Assembly (NCBI GenBank): GCA_000697055.1
Contig: JNDT01001619.1
Location: 1 to 64,000 of the forward strand
DNA: 64,000 nt
Direction: 5' to 3'
Source of the DNA: Saksenaea vasiformis B4078
Taxonomy: Eukaryota; Mucoromycota; Mucoromycetes; Mucorales; Saksenaeaceae
The position numbers and the translations under genes were made by a program. Positions 33,181-46,255 of the stretch are shown one piece after another. Within the stretch, counting starts at the first letter, position 1. Every line of letters starts with the position of its first letter. Below the pieces are notes generated by a model, which was given only the letters and a program-made list of their open reading frames with translations, did not search any database and was not told the DNA's origin.

Positions 33181-36100
33181 CTGCGAGCCCTTATAGTAAC
33201 AAGCAAATCCATTAATAAAGAACAATAATGAAAAGACTTGGGGCTTCCTATTGAGAGTTCATGATGTTTTCTTTGACAGCTAAGGAGAAAATATCTTGGA
33301 CACGTTTATTGAAATACATTTTCTAGATGTTTCTGGAAAATTTCATTGGCCTTCTTGAAGATGATTCTCCTAGTTTTGTGGTTGATGATATGGGCTGCTT
33401 CTGCGCCAGGAGGGAAAAGTTGCAGAATCGTCTGGAAGATAACCCGCTTAAACATTTCCAGCAATCAGTTTTATGTCACATTTTGGCAATTTAGCTGCTC
33501 ATCCATTTCGGATCACTGCTAACGCAATACTTTGGCAAAGCTTTGAGGTACGATCTCCCGATGCTTGCAGTGACCGACTGCTATCGATATCAGCCAATGG
33601 CTACAGTATTGGATAGATATACGGAATTCCGTTTGTTCTGAATTTTGTTCAGCATAAGCTATGTGTTGCCTGGCGGTGGAGCGCCAGCACTTGGCACGCA
33701 CAATCCTTGACGTCTATCGATACCTAACACTGGCTATGTGGTTCCACACAGTCAATGTCAGATATGACACTATCAGGCTTTAAGTAGGTCCTGTGATACG
33801 TCCTCGATGTTAGTCTTGCTCCGTTTCATCAATACAAATATGTCTAGAAGACACAGAATCTGTCAGTTTTTCAAGAGCATAATTCATTGGGACTGACTCA
33901 GTCATAATTAGACTATGCCAACTCATCGAGTAAAACGCGTTTATTGACGATATTGGCCAAGTCAAAAGACCTGGGCCCCATTCCTTCATTGTTCCAGTCT
34001 GGTTATCTTGAGGAAAGTCTTTTTATTTCAAATCTGCTTATCTGTTGGTACAGCAGCATCAACGAAAAGATATGAAAAGTGCATATGGATTTCATAAGTA
34101 CATGACATGAATTACAGCAACTAGGTCGTGGGATGCCGTGTGGCTAATCTTTACCAGGAGATACGAGTTTCATCGGGACGCTAGACTTGATATCACATCG
34201 CGTATGCATGACTGTTTCCTTAGGTTATACTAACGTAGTTCCATAGCTGACAATATCTCTATAACGTCTTAAACAGTTAATTAGTGCAGTTCCTCAAAGC
34301 TCCAATACTCTCTAATACCATGATTTTCACGTACTGCGGGATAGTCATTCTCTACAATTACGATGATTCCAAGCAGATCAGAGTAAATTTGGTGCTGGAA
34401 AATGATGCGCCTTCACACTGGCAAGTAGTTCGTTTTGCGTTAATCTATGGAATGGTTTGCACCTAGATAAGCTGACTTTTGGATCAATATCCCCAGTGAT
34501 GGTTTTTCAGTGCCCTGTCGGGTGATATAAAAATGTCTTGATAAGGAGGGCTTATATCCAGAATAATCCGTATTTGAAGGAACGCGTGAATTTCCTTTGG
34601 CACTGTCCCTTTCCAAAACCGTCTCGGCAAAGAATGTCATCCTACGCCTGTGCAAGACTATGCATGTCTGTTTGCTCCCTTGCGGCGATGGTGCGGGGTA
34701 GACCATTGCCAAACGGCACGTTTATCTTCGGGTAAGTAAAATGATATCGAAGTATTCCATTTAAGTAACCATGAACGGGGTTCACAGACTTTGCGTCGAT
34801 GAGGAACCAAATTCATACAAGTACTGCATGAGATTGTTGTCAACTTATGTGCTAAGGACAGCATATTCAATTCTTCATTGTGACCAATTTGAAATTCTCG
34901 CGGGCGCAAAATATATCTAGAGTATCGTAAGACTTGTTCAGTAAATAGTAATGTCAGACATCGTAGCCTTTCCTTTCTTTAATGAATGGCCTTTCACCGA
35001 TAACGACTGCTTTCCCCCAATCCATTGTCCGTAAGACATCAAACTCCACGAATTAAAGAGTAGAACTGGAATCGTCATCACTTTATCTCTGTTCTTTCAT
35101 CGCCTTAAACGATTGAAGTTAGATTCGCAGGAACAACAACCTAAATTGTGATTTCTCTATGATCCAACGCTTAATGATGTAGTCATTTGGTATCTAACCA
35201 ACAAAAATTCATATATTTGTTTGCTGTGTGTTTTTGACCCCTTTCTGTCGTGAAACCTGGCAAATAAAAATTTATCGTAGGTACTTCGAAATGGCGCCGA
35301 TGCATCTTTTCCTAGGTACCATCTCCTGTAGTTTTTGGAAGCCATTCGAACACTGTCATTCTTTGAATTCTTCTCAATGCATCGTGACTTTCAGAAAATT
35401 ATTTGTCGCATATTGTGACGCTTCATCATGTTTCTGATAGATCCGATAGAACTTCGGACGATTTTCATACTCAATGAAGCGAAACACAGTCTGGTGTGGA
35501 TTGGAGGTGAAGATAGTGCTAAGAACTGGATGTAAAGAGTGGGGACGAATCACCATGTTGCACATATCAAGTTTCTACTGGTATCCATATAAACCTCACG
35601 AAGACCAAAAAAAAAAAAAAAAAAAAGAGCGCAGCACTGTTTTCATAAAGGCGGGCCCAACGGAGTATTTATATAATGTCTATGAAACATTGTAATTAAA
35701 TTTATATACGGAACGCTTCAACGCCATATTAGTTATCTGACGCGTAGAGGAAGAAGTTACGACAGCTTAACTGCTTGATATACGCGCTTTTGTTGGTCTT
35801 GGTCCATTTCGTTTCCGCATTCTTTATTTATTCATGATCCAAGAGCTGGATCTACTAGCTATTCGTAGAAAGCAAATAAGCGCAGGATCAATCATGAGAG
35901 GCCGTAGATCGGAAGTTGTCTGTTTTGAGGGATTTTGGCATGCGCGTATCGGCTTCTATAACAAATTGTGATGGAGCTCAATTTAGGGTGTTACTCACTT
36001 TTCGCAAAGACCGCAGGGCTCCGATTCGTTAATTTTCCTTAAAATTTTTGTTTCAATTGATATATGGAAATAATCAAAGTATTCGCCGCCGCCTTGACCT

Positions 36101-37457
36101 TCTTCTTGTTAGACATGGCGTTTGTATTCCGAAACCGGTTTTCAGGAACGTTATGCGGAAATGGTACGATAGTCTTTGTTCAGGTGAACGATTTTTAAGG
36201 AAGATATATATATACCGCGTGCTTTTTCCACATAACGTGGCCGGCTACTTGCTTCTTGAGGCAGTAGACAGAGCGGGAAATGGTAAGCCAATCAATAACC
36301 TTTTTGTCTATTTCCTTGTAAGGCAAGATTCCGGGCAGTTCCAAAAAAAAAATGTAATTTTTTTTGGGGGGAAGAGCCACGGAACTTGTCGTTGTTATCT
36401 TAGGATTACCGAAACTGCTTAAGATTTCGGCCACGTTCTAGCTATCCCACGGATACATATGTATATATGTATATACGTGTGTATAAAAAAAAAGGAGTAA
36501 TCTCTTTAAAGTACGTATGATTTATTATGGTGCAGGAGATTTGCTGGACTTCTCAGTGTCTTGTGATGGAAAAATGGCCGAGTAACATGGTCCTTGGGTG
36601 AATTATCACACGATCCGTGCCCTAAGTGTCATAGGAAACATGTCCTGATCAGATTCTACTACATGTGGTTCGTTATAGAATTGGGGAAATAAAAAATTCC
36701 AGCAAATTTTCATTTTATTGGCATCCTTGTCAAGATAAGGCCAGACAGATATCTCACTATCCCCGATAACAAAAGCACCTTCCCGGAATACTGGAATGAT
36801 GCAATTTTTTCAACACAGTGAAACCATCTGTGAGCAGATGGAGATAGCCTAAAAAGGAAAACGGAGTACCAATTCTTCCGGGTATGCACGCGAGCGGACC
36901 GAGTTCATGGAAAAAAAAAGCTGTTGCTTTTTCTATTCACTCCCGCCCAGGATAGAATCCGCCCCAAAAATTTATTTATTAAAGTTCTATTGTTTATCGG
37001 CCAACTAAGTTATGCATTTCCAGCTTCATTGTCATGACAATGGAAGCTATTTAAGTTTTAACTCCTCGGGACAGACAATGGGATCTGTTCTTCCTTTCAA
37101 GGTTAAGCGTCGAAAAAAAAAAGGGAAATAAGTTCAGTGTTACCATAATTGGAGCTGAGCTTTTTGCCATTGACGTAACGCAATAGTAATGACTCTGAAA
37201 CCTCACAAATGACCGCAGGAACAATAAATCAGAGAAAAAAAAAACGTGTTCTCCCCATCTTTTTCCATTGTTATTTAAAAACCTTTATTTCCCGTCAAAA
37301 CGTGGCAAATCCTTTTTTTTTATCTCTTTCTTATTGTTTACGATCTTCTAAGGCCCTCCCTCCTTTTTCCTTTTTGCTTACCACACACACACACACACAC
37401 ACACACACTCTCTCTCTCTCTCTCCCACACACACATATACACGCCCTATCCTCCCCT
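33181..37457. other. 4.3-kb gene-poor region
   Basis: No recognisable gene. A 49-codon minus-strand ORF at 33306-33455 (FPPGAEAAHIINHKTRRIIF near its middle) looks coding-like but is unplaced. Other frames (33519-33701 minus, 34440-34712 minus, 36048-36422 plus) are low complexity or unremarkable. Poly-A runs lie near 35609 and 36487. A CA/CT microsatellite ends the region. Confidence 0.4.
37382..37424. repeat. Compound (CA)n(CT)n microsatellite
   Basis: About 13 CA units followed by about 8 CT units, 34 bp upstream of the ATG of the zinc-ribbon gene, so probably in its leader or core promoter. Confidence 0.9.
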
Positions 37458-37840
37458 ATGCCCAACTCTTTCGTGCTTCGTAAGTTTTGCTCACCTACAT
37501 CATGTTATTCGATTAACTTACAAAACCCATCTTAATAGTAAGCAATCCAGGAAAGAAGATTTCTTTGGATCATCAAACATATCCATGCCCTCGCTGCAAG
37601 CATCAAGCATCTGTACAGCTTATGAGATCTGAGAACCAATTGATCATCCTAAACAAGCGTGTCTGCGAAAATACTCGTGTCCGTTACGAATGTTCACAAT
37701 GTCACTGGAAAAACGAAGAGCTGCCCTATGATACATCAGCCGACTACCTAAGTAACGAGAAGGATGCATACTATTACTCGCCATCAGCGTCAGCAATGTC
37801 CTCGCCATCCACTTCCTCAAACGGCTCAACGTATTATTAA
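37458..37840 (+). CDS. Small zinc-ribbon protein, 103 aa
   Basis: Exons 37458-37479 and 37551-37840, joined through a 71-nt intron (GTAAGT...ATTAACTTAC...TCCAG, phase 1). The product starts MPNSFVLRKKISLDHQTY and carries two CxxC pairs, CPRC (about residue 20) and CSQC (about 54), which make one zinc ribbon, followed by a Ser/Tyr-rich tail. No enzymatic motif is seen. A role in nucleic-acid or protein binding is possible but not demonstrated. The second exon has no ATG of its own before the ribbon, which supports the upstream exon. Family unknown. Confidence 0.65.
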
Positions 37841-39676
37841 GGAATATACCCTCGCACAACAAAAAAAGCCCAAAAAAAAACGACACCAACTGGTCCTTTG
37901 ACGTGTATATCCGACCGCTTATAGACGATTTTCTCTCCTCATTCATAGACTTTATGCTGTATAGACCTTTTCTTATGTAATCTAAGCATTATATCATTCT
38001 CCTTACGCTTCAAAAAAAAAACTGTACTCCCCATCTCTTTCTCTGCCTAATATCTACCTGGCAACCCAAAAAAAAAGTTCCCTATCCCATTTCCGACCAT
38101 GATCAGAAGCAAACATTATACATATCCATCAATAAATTATATATACTCATATGCGTTTGCAAAAAGAAAAAAAATTCCAGCTGTCTCACTGTGCATGTGG
38201 TCGATGGCATTGACATTTGTCATCTCGGTGTTTGAAATTGCAATCACCTGAAATGCTGCGGTTTGGACGCTTTCATGCAATGTGTGCCTGTTACGCGACT
38301 AAGCCGTTTTGAACGAGTGAAGTCGCACCGAGTAGGAATTGGAGAATGAATGAATGTCGCCATACTGACAAATCAACTGTCTCACGTTTCCAGGATCTGT
38401 AGTCGCACAAGCATTGACGTACAAAGCGCACCATAATATTTTTTTTTTACCAAAATCGTTCATCTTAATGGATATCAAATTTTGAAATAAAGATGGGAAG
38501 GACGCTGCTGTCAATGAGTACGGCAGACGTAAACGTGTGCATTATTTAGATTGTATCGATGAGTACCCATTAGCCGTCCTAGAGCAGGTGATGGAAACAA
38601 CCGAGGCAGACGTTCACAAGGCTGAAGATACCGAAGAGTCCCGAGCATGATCTCCTAAGAAAACATTGCAATATGTCTTTCTAAAACTCTCAGTTTTGAT
38701 TTGTAGACAGGAACAGCGAAGAAAAAAGTCAAAAAGCTCCTGGATTGGACCTGCAAGTGGGAGAGGACCAATGCGGATCTTAACCAAACGTAGCATGACC
38801 TGATCAAAGAAGGGCCGAAAAAGCTAGCAGGGATAATCCGTACTTATTAATAACTTCTGCAGACGAGCAGGCCCCAGACCAGTACCACAGTTCGCCGATA
38901 GTAATCGACATAGACATCCACTACGTACATCTCCAGGGATTTCTTTTTTGTTTTTGGACATGACAGTAGAATGCGAAGCTATTCATTTGACAAAACGGTT
39001 ACTCTGCGAAGACTTGCTGTTTGACCCAATGCACAAACTGCCTCTATAAACTTATAATTATAAACAATGGCAGCTGAATTCCTCGGATGGCTGCAGCCAA
39101 CCAAGTGAAGAACAGGTCACTAGATACTGAATCCCCTTATAAGGTACGCGTATACACTTATGGATGGCGCAATGGAATACCGCATTTTTACTGCTGATGC
39201 CTGATATAGTCTTAGAATAGAATGAAAATGATAGAACACGTACGAAAGCCTATCCTTTATATGCTCTATGACAAGTACCTTACGGTACTGCTTTAAAGCT
39301 ATCAATGTGTACTGTCTAATTCCTCCATCTTACAACTATAGAAAGAAACTCTTCTATAGTCGGAGCGTCACTGTAAACCATTTTATAAACTGCGTTCTAG
39401 CCTATCATATCTCTCCATAGAAGCATTGGAACCGTTATGGTACAGTCTGGATCCATATCACGTCATTGCTGACAAATAGAAGGTTACATCGGTTACAGAT
39501 TTCGTGCAACCTTCCTACAGATTTTGTATGCCGGTGACAGCCGTTGTCAGGACAAAAAAAAAGTTCTCATCTTTCCTCGCATTTCATGCAGTACGCAACC
39601 GGTTTACTACTTCTCATGCAAGTGCCCTTCTTTTATTTACTATTATCACGCTTAAACTTTTACTTCATCGGGAAGA
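37841..39676. other. Gene-poor region with a second transposase relic
   Basis: Contains the A-rich 3' flank of the zinc-ribbon gene and a decayed transposase at 38486-38830. The right edge is the 3' flank of the GlnRS gene. Nothing else is recognised. Confidence 0.4.
38486..38830 (+). pseudogene. Second transposase relic (Tc1/IS630-like)
   Basis: The frame 38486-38650 reads NEYGRRKRVHYLDCIDEYPL then VLEQVMETTEADV, similar in pattern to the HTH part of Mucoromycota transposases (K.GR...H....D.P.AVL..VM). About 90 bp on, KKVKKLLDWTCKWERTNADL resembles the segment before the catalytic domain (R..WV..W..TD.DF). Stops separate the pieces and the catalytic core is absent. It is weaker than the relic at 27.5 kb. 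Confidence 0.4.
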
Positions 39677-42279
39677 TCATGCCTTGCCTGCATCTTCCTT
39701 CAACGTAACTGTTCGGTTCACCACAAGGCGACGCAGACCCTCCTTCACGTGACCCTCACGGATCTTCCCAATGTCCAACTCGGTATCCAGGTCCAAACAG
39801 AAATAGCCTGTTCGGACAAACTGCCATCGCATGCTTTCCTTATCCTTTCCACTCGTCTTCTTAACCCAGTCTGCAAGCTGATCATAGATACCCACATTGG
39901 CAATTGCTCCCTTGACAACAACCAGAGAGTCCTCGTTCAGATCGTTGAGGAAACCACCCTCCACTTCTTCGGGGTTGGCATGCTTAAACAGAGCATTGTA
40001 CAAGCGCACCTCATCCAGAGCAACAGGCGAGTTATGCTTGGATGATTCGGCGATCCAATGAATATAAGTCTTGGGTTTCTTGAATTCACCTTCGTTCTCG
40101 TAGTTACAAATGAGTTCCTGGATTTCACCCTTGTCGTTCTTCTTGACTTCAACACAGCGAATTGGATATTTCAAGTGGAGCAAACCAACCGATTTACCGG
40201 GTGCAAGTCGGTAATAATCCTTCGAGTCTTGTTCACGGAAGTCGGATGCGTCAATGTACAACACTTTGGTGAAAGGCACCTTGTGTTCGCCCATGCTGGG
40301 ATCTCTAGGCTTATTGGGCACTACGACCTCTTCGACGTAGTCGTCAGGCAGGTTGGTCAATACCACCTTGATAGGGTTCAAGATGGTCATCAGTCGTGGC
40401 GTAACCTTGTCCAAGTAGTCTCTCGTCTTTGCATCAAATCGAACAACATCAATCGTGGATTTGGAGGTGGTGACACCCAATTCAAGGACAAAGTTATTAA
40501 TCGCCTCTGGAGGAACACCACGTCTGCGAATACCCATCAATGTGTAGAGTCTTGGATCATCCCTAATAAATTAACCATCCTATGAGTTTTATCCAAGCTA
40601 AACGGGCTTTTCCTCAATAGTGACATTACCAGTCGCTCACGTAACCATTGTTGACCATCTTGAGGATCTTACGCTTGGACATGATTGTACCTGTGACGTT
40701 CAGACGGCCATATTCCCACTGCACCGGCTTATAGACTTCGACCGCATCCACCAACCAGTAATAACTCTCACGGGACTGTCTGAATTCAGTTGTGCACAGA
40801 GAGTGCGTAATGTTCTCAAAGGAATCGACCAAACAGTGGGTAAAATCGTAGGTAGGATAGACACACCATTCAGAACCAGTACGATGATGAGGTGTGTACA
40901 GAACACGATAAGCAATCAAATCCCAGAACTGAGGATTGCCATCCTCAAGATTCATCTTCATACGGAGAGTGATTTCTCCCTCCTTATAGCGTCCCTCACG
41001 CATCTTCTGGAACTGATCCAAAGACTCTTCCATTGGACGATCTCGGTGGACACAGGCTGTGCGGGCTCCGCCATCGTCACCTCCACGGTGTGCATGAATT
41101 TCCTCACCCGTACACTGGCAAGTGTAGGCCTTGCCAACCTTGATGAGCTTCACTGCCAAATCATACAGTTCATGGAAGTAGTCGCTGGAATAGGTGATCT
41201 TGTAGGGTTCGAAGCCGAGCCATCGCACAGTATCCAAGATAGAAACAAAGTATTTCTCTTCCTCAGCTTCGGGGTTGGTATCGTCGTAACGCAGGTAACA
41301 GATGCCGTTGTGGGCCTTTGCGTATCCAAAATTGACGTTGATAGCCTTTGCGTGACCAATATGCAAATAGCCATTGGGTTCGGGAGGGAATCGCGTGACT
41401 ACTTTACCTCCAGTTGCCTTGAGATGGGCTTCCATAAGTTCAGGCTTGATCTGCTTATTTCCTCCAGGTTTATGCAACTTAGCCAGTTCACCTTCGAAGA
41501 ACATGTTTGCAACATTCGGCTTTTCTCCCTCCTCCTCTGCCTTTTTAACTGGCGCCTTGGCTGCCTTAGGTTCCTTCTTCTTCTTCTGAGGTGCATCACG
41601 TTCGTCCTTAGGACCCAATAAAGCCAAGTACTGAGACTCGACCTCATTCTTTACCGAGACACCATCAGCCCATCGAAGCTCAGGAAGTTTACGGGTATTG
41701 GCAAGGGAAGGCCCAAGTGTTCTGTAACGGTTCTGAACAATGTTGTCCTTGTTGGCATCGATATAGGCACTGACAGCAGCCTTGATCTGTTCGGGTGTGA
41801 CGACAACACCTAACCCAATGCGGAAATCGTTGATCAATCAATCTTCGCTTCCGCATTTCCTTTTTTTTTTTTGGTCTGTCATGTCTTACCGACACCTGCA
41901 GCTTCGTTAAAGGCATCCTCTGGAATGGAAGCTTGGTGATCTTCGACAAATTTGATAGCAGCTAACCCGATCCAAAAATGAGATTGAGGAGCGTATGCAA
42001 AATAGTGGCAATCCTACCCGAGACCTGATCCACTGTCCTCAAATCACCCTTCACAATTTTGTTGACAATGAAAGCGCGATGGGGCAGAGCATCTTTTGTA
42101 ATGGTTGTTGCAAGATTGTATAGCAAATTGCCAACCTCCTTGTCGCAGCCAGCTTCATGTGCGTTGGCTTCACGAATAACAGCTTCAAGGGTAGGGGCCA
42201 ATTTCTTGTTTTTGGCAGTGTCCTTGGCCTTTTGTTCGGATAAACCGATTTTGACAAAGATAGGGATAAGGTCTTCCAT
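39677..42279 (-). CDS. GLN4: Cytosolic glutaminyl-tRNA synthetase
   Basis: Exons 42279-42018, 41961-41890, 41809-40630, 40562-39677 give 799 aa, the length usual for eukaryotic GlnRS. The N-terminal tRNA-binding domain (about residues 1-170) is followed by a Lys-rich linker. The class I catalytic core has RFPPEPNGYLHIGHAKA (HIGH motif), YDDTNPEAE, and TGTIMSKRKI (KMSKS equivalent). The C-terminal beta-barrel anticodon-binding domain follows (RGVPPEAINNF to the end). It charges tRNA-Gln with glutamine. The second intron (41889-41810) is 80 nt and contains an A-tract; its acceptor at 41810 restores AAGVGVVVTPEQI. Confidence 0.96.
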
Positions 42280-42445
42280 AGGAGAAAGATAGTAATAGAA
42301 TAACAGGGGATTATCAGCGACGGCTTGGCTGAGCAAAGGAACTGATAAAAAACAGTTGGGATGGACAGTGAAAAATTGTGACTCATTTTGGACGTGGCTG
42401 TTCGTTCAGAGGAAAAAGAGCCAACTTTTCTTTTTATTTTCAACT

Positions 42446-42492
<47 letters not shown>

Positions 42493-45376
42493 CCTTTCTT
42501 TGTGTATACATGATAAACATGTTCAATCCCAGATTTTGGGTCGTTCACATGCAACCTACTGGATTAATAATAATAATGAGAAAACCAAAGGGGGGAACGA
42601 AAGCCCGCACTTCGATATTTTGCCAAGAAAGAATAGGTCGCACAGATGACTTTCGCTAATGAATGGGGTTGTTGTAATTGTAAAGAGCGATCTTGGCAAT
42701 GTTGGATGCTTCTATAGACCGGAAAACTCAGAGTTCTTGATAAGGTCTGTTCGCAGTATCGTAATAACTGCATAAAGGGAAGCGCGCAATTACTTAGCCT
42801 AAAACCGGCGTTTTCTTGAACTCTAATTCAGAGATTTGTGCTACTGGATCAGTATGGGTAGCACCATTTTCTTATGGGAAAAGTAAAAGCTTATTATTAT
42901 TTGGGTGAGATGGTGTAAACTCTGCGCTTTGTGACGTTACGAACAAAGCTAAACAGCACGGTTGAACCATCTGCAAATAGAAAATAACTTTATTTTTTTT
43001 TTTTTGAATGAAGCCATCCAGACTTTTTAAGCACGTCCCAGGAAACTTGAAAGACGGCAACTTAAAAGTCCCGAACGCCCTTACCAGGCCATACCAAATG
43101 AAATTTTCAAAGACCGACTTCGCGCGCGTGGCTGAATCGAACAAAGATGAGAGTATTCAAACAGCATCGACTCGACGGAGGAAAAAAAAAAATCGTACCA
43201 TTTGTTGAATTAGATAACTATTGAACTGTACACCATCGATTAGGGGGATGTTTTGGACAGCATAGCTAAATTGACGTGAAACATAACTCTCAACATGCGG
43301 TTATCGCATTGTGGGATACTACGTGAATCTATCGGAATTAATACTCGCATTTTTAAGTACCATAATCTAACGAGTATTGCACCAATAGTGAGACGCAGGT
43401 ATAGATAGAATGATTCGCTAGACGCCATCATGGTTCGTGCATGCCTTTTTATTATTAGAAACGAGAAAGCAATGTTGTCCCTCTTAAATGCAAGAGCACA
43501 CGTAATAACGCAGCTGCTAGTGATAAATGGGATTCTCATGACACTTGCAGCGGGGAATGATTCTGTAGACATCCACTGTGATGAGTTCGCATTATGTTGT
43601 CCACATGCTCGGCTTCCCCGCACAGAATGTTACCCATTCTTTTTGGTCTAGAAACAGATGCTGATTTTTGGGGATCTGTAGTGCAAAATTTACTTTTAGA
43701 GTATTTGACTGCGATCGAATGAAAGAAATCACCAAATCCAAAATAGAAAGTCTACCGCTTCCCACTCTGCATGTAAACTGTGACGCTTCCAAACTTTGAT
43801 GACGACAAGTAGCCATTCAATCTCTATCTCAGCTATAGATAAATACAGCTTTTTATTAAGAAATCAGTGTTTGTGGAGCAATGAGTGACTGGAGAGGCAA
43901 AAAAAAAAAGGGGGGGTTGGTAACATTGAGTAGCGGAAAAAAGTAAATGAAAGTTCCGGGCGGCATTGACGTTTTCTCTTTTAAACGTAATTAAAAGTAA
44001 TTTGAACTCTGTTGTAGGGAAATGTTTTTGTCTGGCTACAAACACAAAAAGTGGGTCATAAGACGTTATTTCATCCGTGTCAATCTGCAAGGAAAAAGGA
44101 AAAAGTATTCTCTCGATTCGTTCGGATCTTGTATTTTAACCGGTGCCACAAGATGACGATTGTACTATGAGTTTCTATTCCAAGCGTAAAAGATCCGACA
44201 CCGAAAGGTTGTCCGGCAGCGGCACCGGCGCGCCGATGGATTAAAGCTTCTTTCTTTCTTTCTCTTTAGAGTTGTCGCTCCTTGTGGCAAATCAGCTGGG
44301 TGACGTTACCCTTAAAATCACCAAGGATCAATTGACGAATTTTCTTGTGAGACGGACATTCATCCAAATTGGAGAATTTCAATGTATATCATTTTCTCCG
44401 TCTGAAGTTTTTTTGCAAGTGTTCCAGGAAATCTTTATGCATGTTTGTTATCTTCACAGCAATAGCGCGCAATGGTAAGAAATCGCCAATGTAGTTTATA
44501 TATTACTTTATGCAGACCATAATCTCACTTCCCAGGTTATTATTATTATTATTATTCTTGAAAGAGTAATCACTTTTTTTGAACCATTGCGGGAATTCCG
44601 CTTGATTTAGACAAGAGCCGTTTTGCTCATTTTTCTTGCTGTTTTTGTATCAATAACTGAGATAGATCTAAGTTACCCTTGATGTGTTACATGGGGACTT
44701 TCTATTTTTTTGTGTCTCTCTATATCTTAAGGAGTCATTTTTTAGTCGAAATTTTTTTTGTTCCTTTCTTCGATCATTGTGCATTTGTGCTCAGTTTTGT
44801 CTTAAGCACATGGCATCTGCGCCTTTAAACCAGAATGAGTAAGATCCCCGTCCTGAACCCTGATCCGCAAATCGGTACTTTAAACCCATGTTCACACGCA
44901 TGACTCGGTTCTCTGGACCACCTTGATATCAAACGATGCAAGGTTGCACAGACTATTCACCCATTCCCTTTTATATCACAATCTTCGGAACCTTCCATTT
45001 CTGTCAATGACGTTCATTGCAACACAAGAGGACAGTAAAGTATCATGATAAAGAAAAGAAAAAAGAAAGCTTTGTTTGGTCTATTATAGTAAAAAAAAAA
45101 CGGATATTTACATCGAAAGGAGCGTATTGGTTTTCAGTAAATCGCACAGGACTATATAACAAGAAGAGCAGCAGAAAGATGATAAAGATTGGGAGAAAGA
45201 TAGATAGAGAGTGGAGAGATAAAAAAAAGAAAAAGAAAAAGAAAGAGGGACATATGTATAGATGCAACTATGTATATAAAAGAAGAAAAAAGGTTAGAGG
45301 GGATTGGAAGGAGTGAAAGAGAAAAAAAAAAGAGGTGATAGCATGATGTATAGATTGTTCGTTATTGTTGTTGTTG
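42280..45376. other. Gene-poor region upstream of GlnRS
   Basis: The GlnRS promoter with a TC microsatellite, then about 2.8 kb without a supported gene. A plus-strand frame at 44272-44478 (LVANQLGDVTLKITKDQLTN near its start) directly follows an intron-like CTTTCTCTTTAG and may be an exon of an unfound gene. A 127-codon minus frame at 43240-43623 is compatible with chance. A TTATTATTATTATT run lies near 44538. Confidence 0.35.
42451..42489. repeat. (TC)n microsatellite upstream of GlnRS
   Basis: About 19 TC units, read as a GA tract on the coding strand, 170-210 bp upstream of the GlnRS ATG at 42279. It probably lies in the promoter or 5' leader. Confidence 0.95.
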
Positions 45377-46255
45377 TTACGCGATAGTAACGCTGCTGCC
45401 AAGAATACTGCCGCAGCCGTTTTCAACCTTAAGATGTCGATTCAGAGCGTCGTGTCGTGCAAAGGATTTTTCACAGTTGGGACAGACAAAGGGTTTAATG
45501 CCAAGATGGAGTTTTTCGTGACGGTTTCGGTCGTGTTGGCGAGCGAATTTTCTTTCGCAATGAGAACAGGCGAACGGACGTTCGGACGTATGAGTGCGCA
45601 TATGGGATGTGAGATTGTAAGGCCGACTAAATGTCTTTCCGCAGCCGGGATGTTGGCAATTGTAGACTGTTGGCATGACCTTCTTTTCCTTGGATTTTTT
45701 GTTTCGTCCAACTTTCTTTGTTGTCTTGGTAATACCAGCAGCACTGGCGATTTTCTTCTTTTTCGGTACCACAGGCGAAGAAACCGGCTCGGGGCTGGCT
45801 TCAGGCGTTTGCATATCCAACATAGGTGGCGACTGTTCCCGAGGCATAGAAAACCAGTGTTGTTGTTGTTGATGATGATGTTGTTGCTGAGGCGTGCTAG
45901 CTGTTGTGGTGGTGGTAGTGATACTGGCTTGATCGCATACGGCCTCGTGTTGTGCAATGAATTGATCGACATATTCAAATCGAGCAGGCTTCATTAAAGA
46001 TGGCATTGTTGGTTCAACATAGAGCGGCGCAACCATCATTTGTTCTGCACCACAGGGAACCATTGTTGAATTTGTACACGGTAATGGGGAAGCATCCGGG
46101 CTTGGATAGAAAGCAGGAGGAAGCATACCCAAGTCCATTGCAGTGTCAAATTGTTGATTCAGAAAAGAAGAAAAGTAACCCTCGGTGGGGAAATCAAGTG
46201 TCGACCATGTTTGGGGCCAGATAGCAGTTGTTTCTCTTGGCTCAGGATAGTACAT
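45377..46255 (-). CDS. C2H2 zinc-finger transcription factor, Crz1-like
   Basis: A single exon of 292 aa. Residues about 199-282 hold three fingers: the first, CQHPGCGKTFSRPYNLTSHM, has the C-x4-C spacing and SRPYNL core of Crz1/MSN-type factors; the second has FARQHDRNRHEKLH; the third has FARHDALNRH followed by a late Cys, as in calcineurin-responsive Crz1. Upstream is a basic stretch (KKKKIASAAG...NKKSKEKK) that may be a nuclear localisation signal, and a His/Gln-rich low-complexity tract. No clear calcineurin-docking PxIxIT motif was noticed. The inferred role is a nuclear activator of calcium/stress genes, recognised through the fingers only. Confidence 0.85.
   Translation of the reverse strand: MYYPEPRETTAIWPQTWSTLDFPTEGYFSSFLNQQFDTAMDLGMLPPAFYPSPDASPLPCTNSTMVPCGAEQMMVAPLYVEPTMPSLMKPARFEYVDQFIAQHEAVCDQASITTTTTTASTPQQQHHHQQQQHWFSMPREQSPPMLDMQTPEASPEPVSSPVVPKKKKIASAAGITKTTKKVGRNKKSKEKKVMPTVYNCQHPGCGKTFSRPYNLTSHMRTHTSERPFACSHCERKFARQHDRNRHEKLHLGIKPFVCPNCEKSFARHDALNRHLKVENGCGSILGSSVTIA

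Noticed and set aside
36455..36485. Telomeric or centromeric repeat
   Set aside because: Only a short TATATGTATATATG run; a simple AT-rich sequence with no array.
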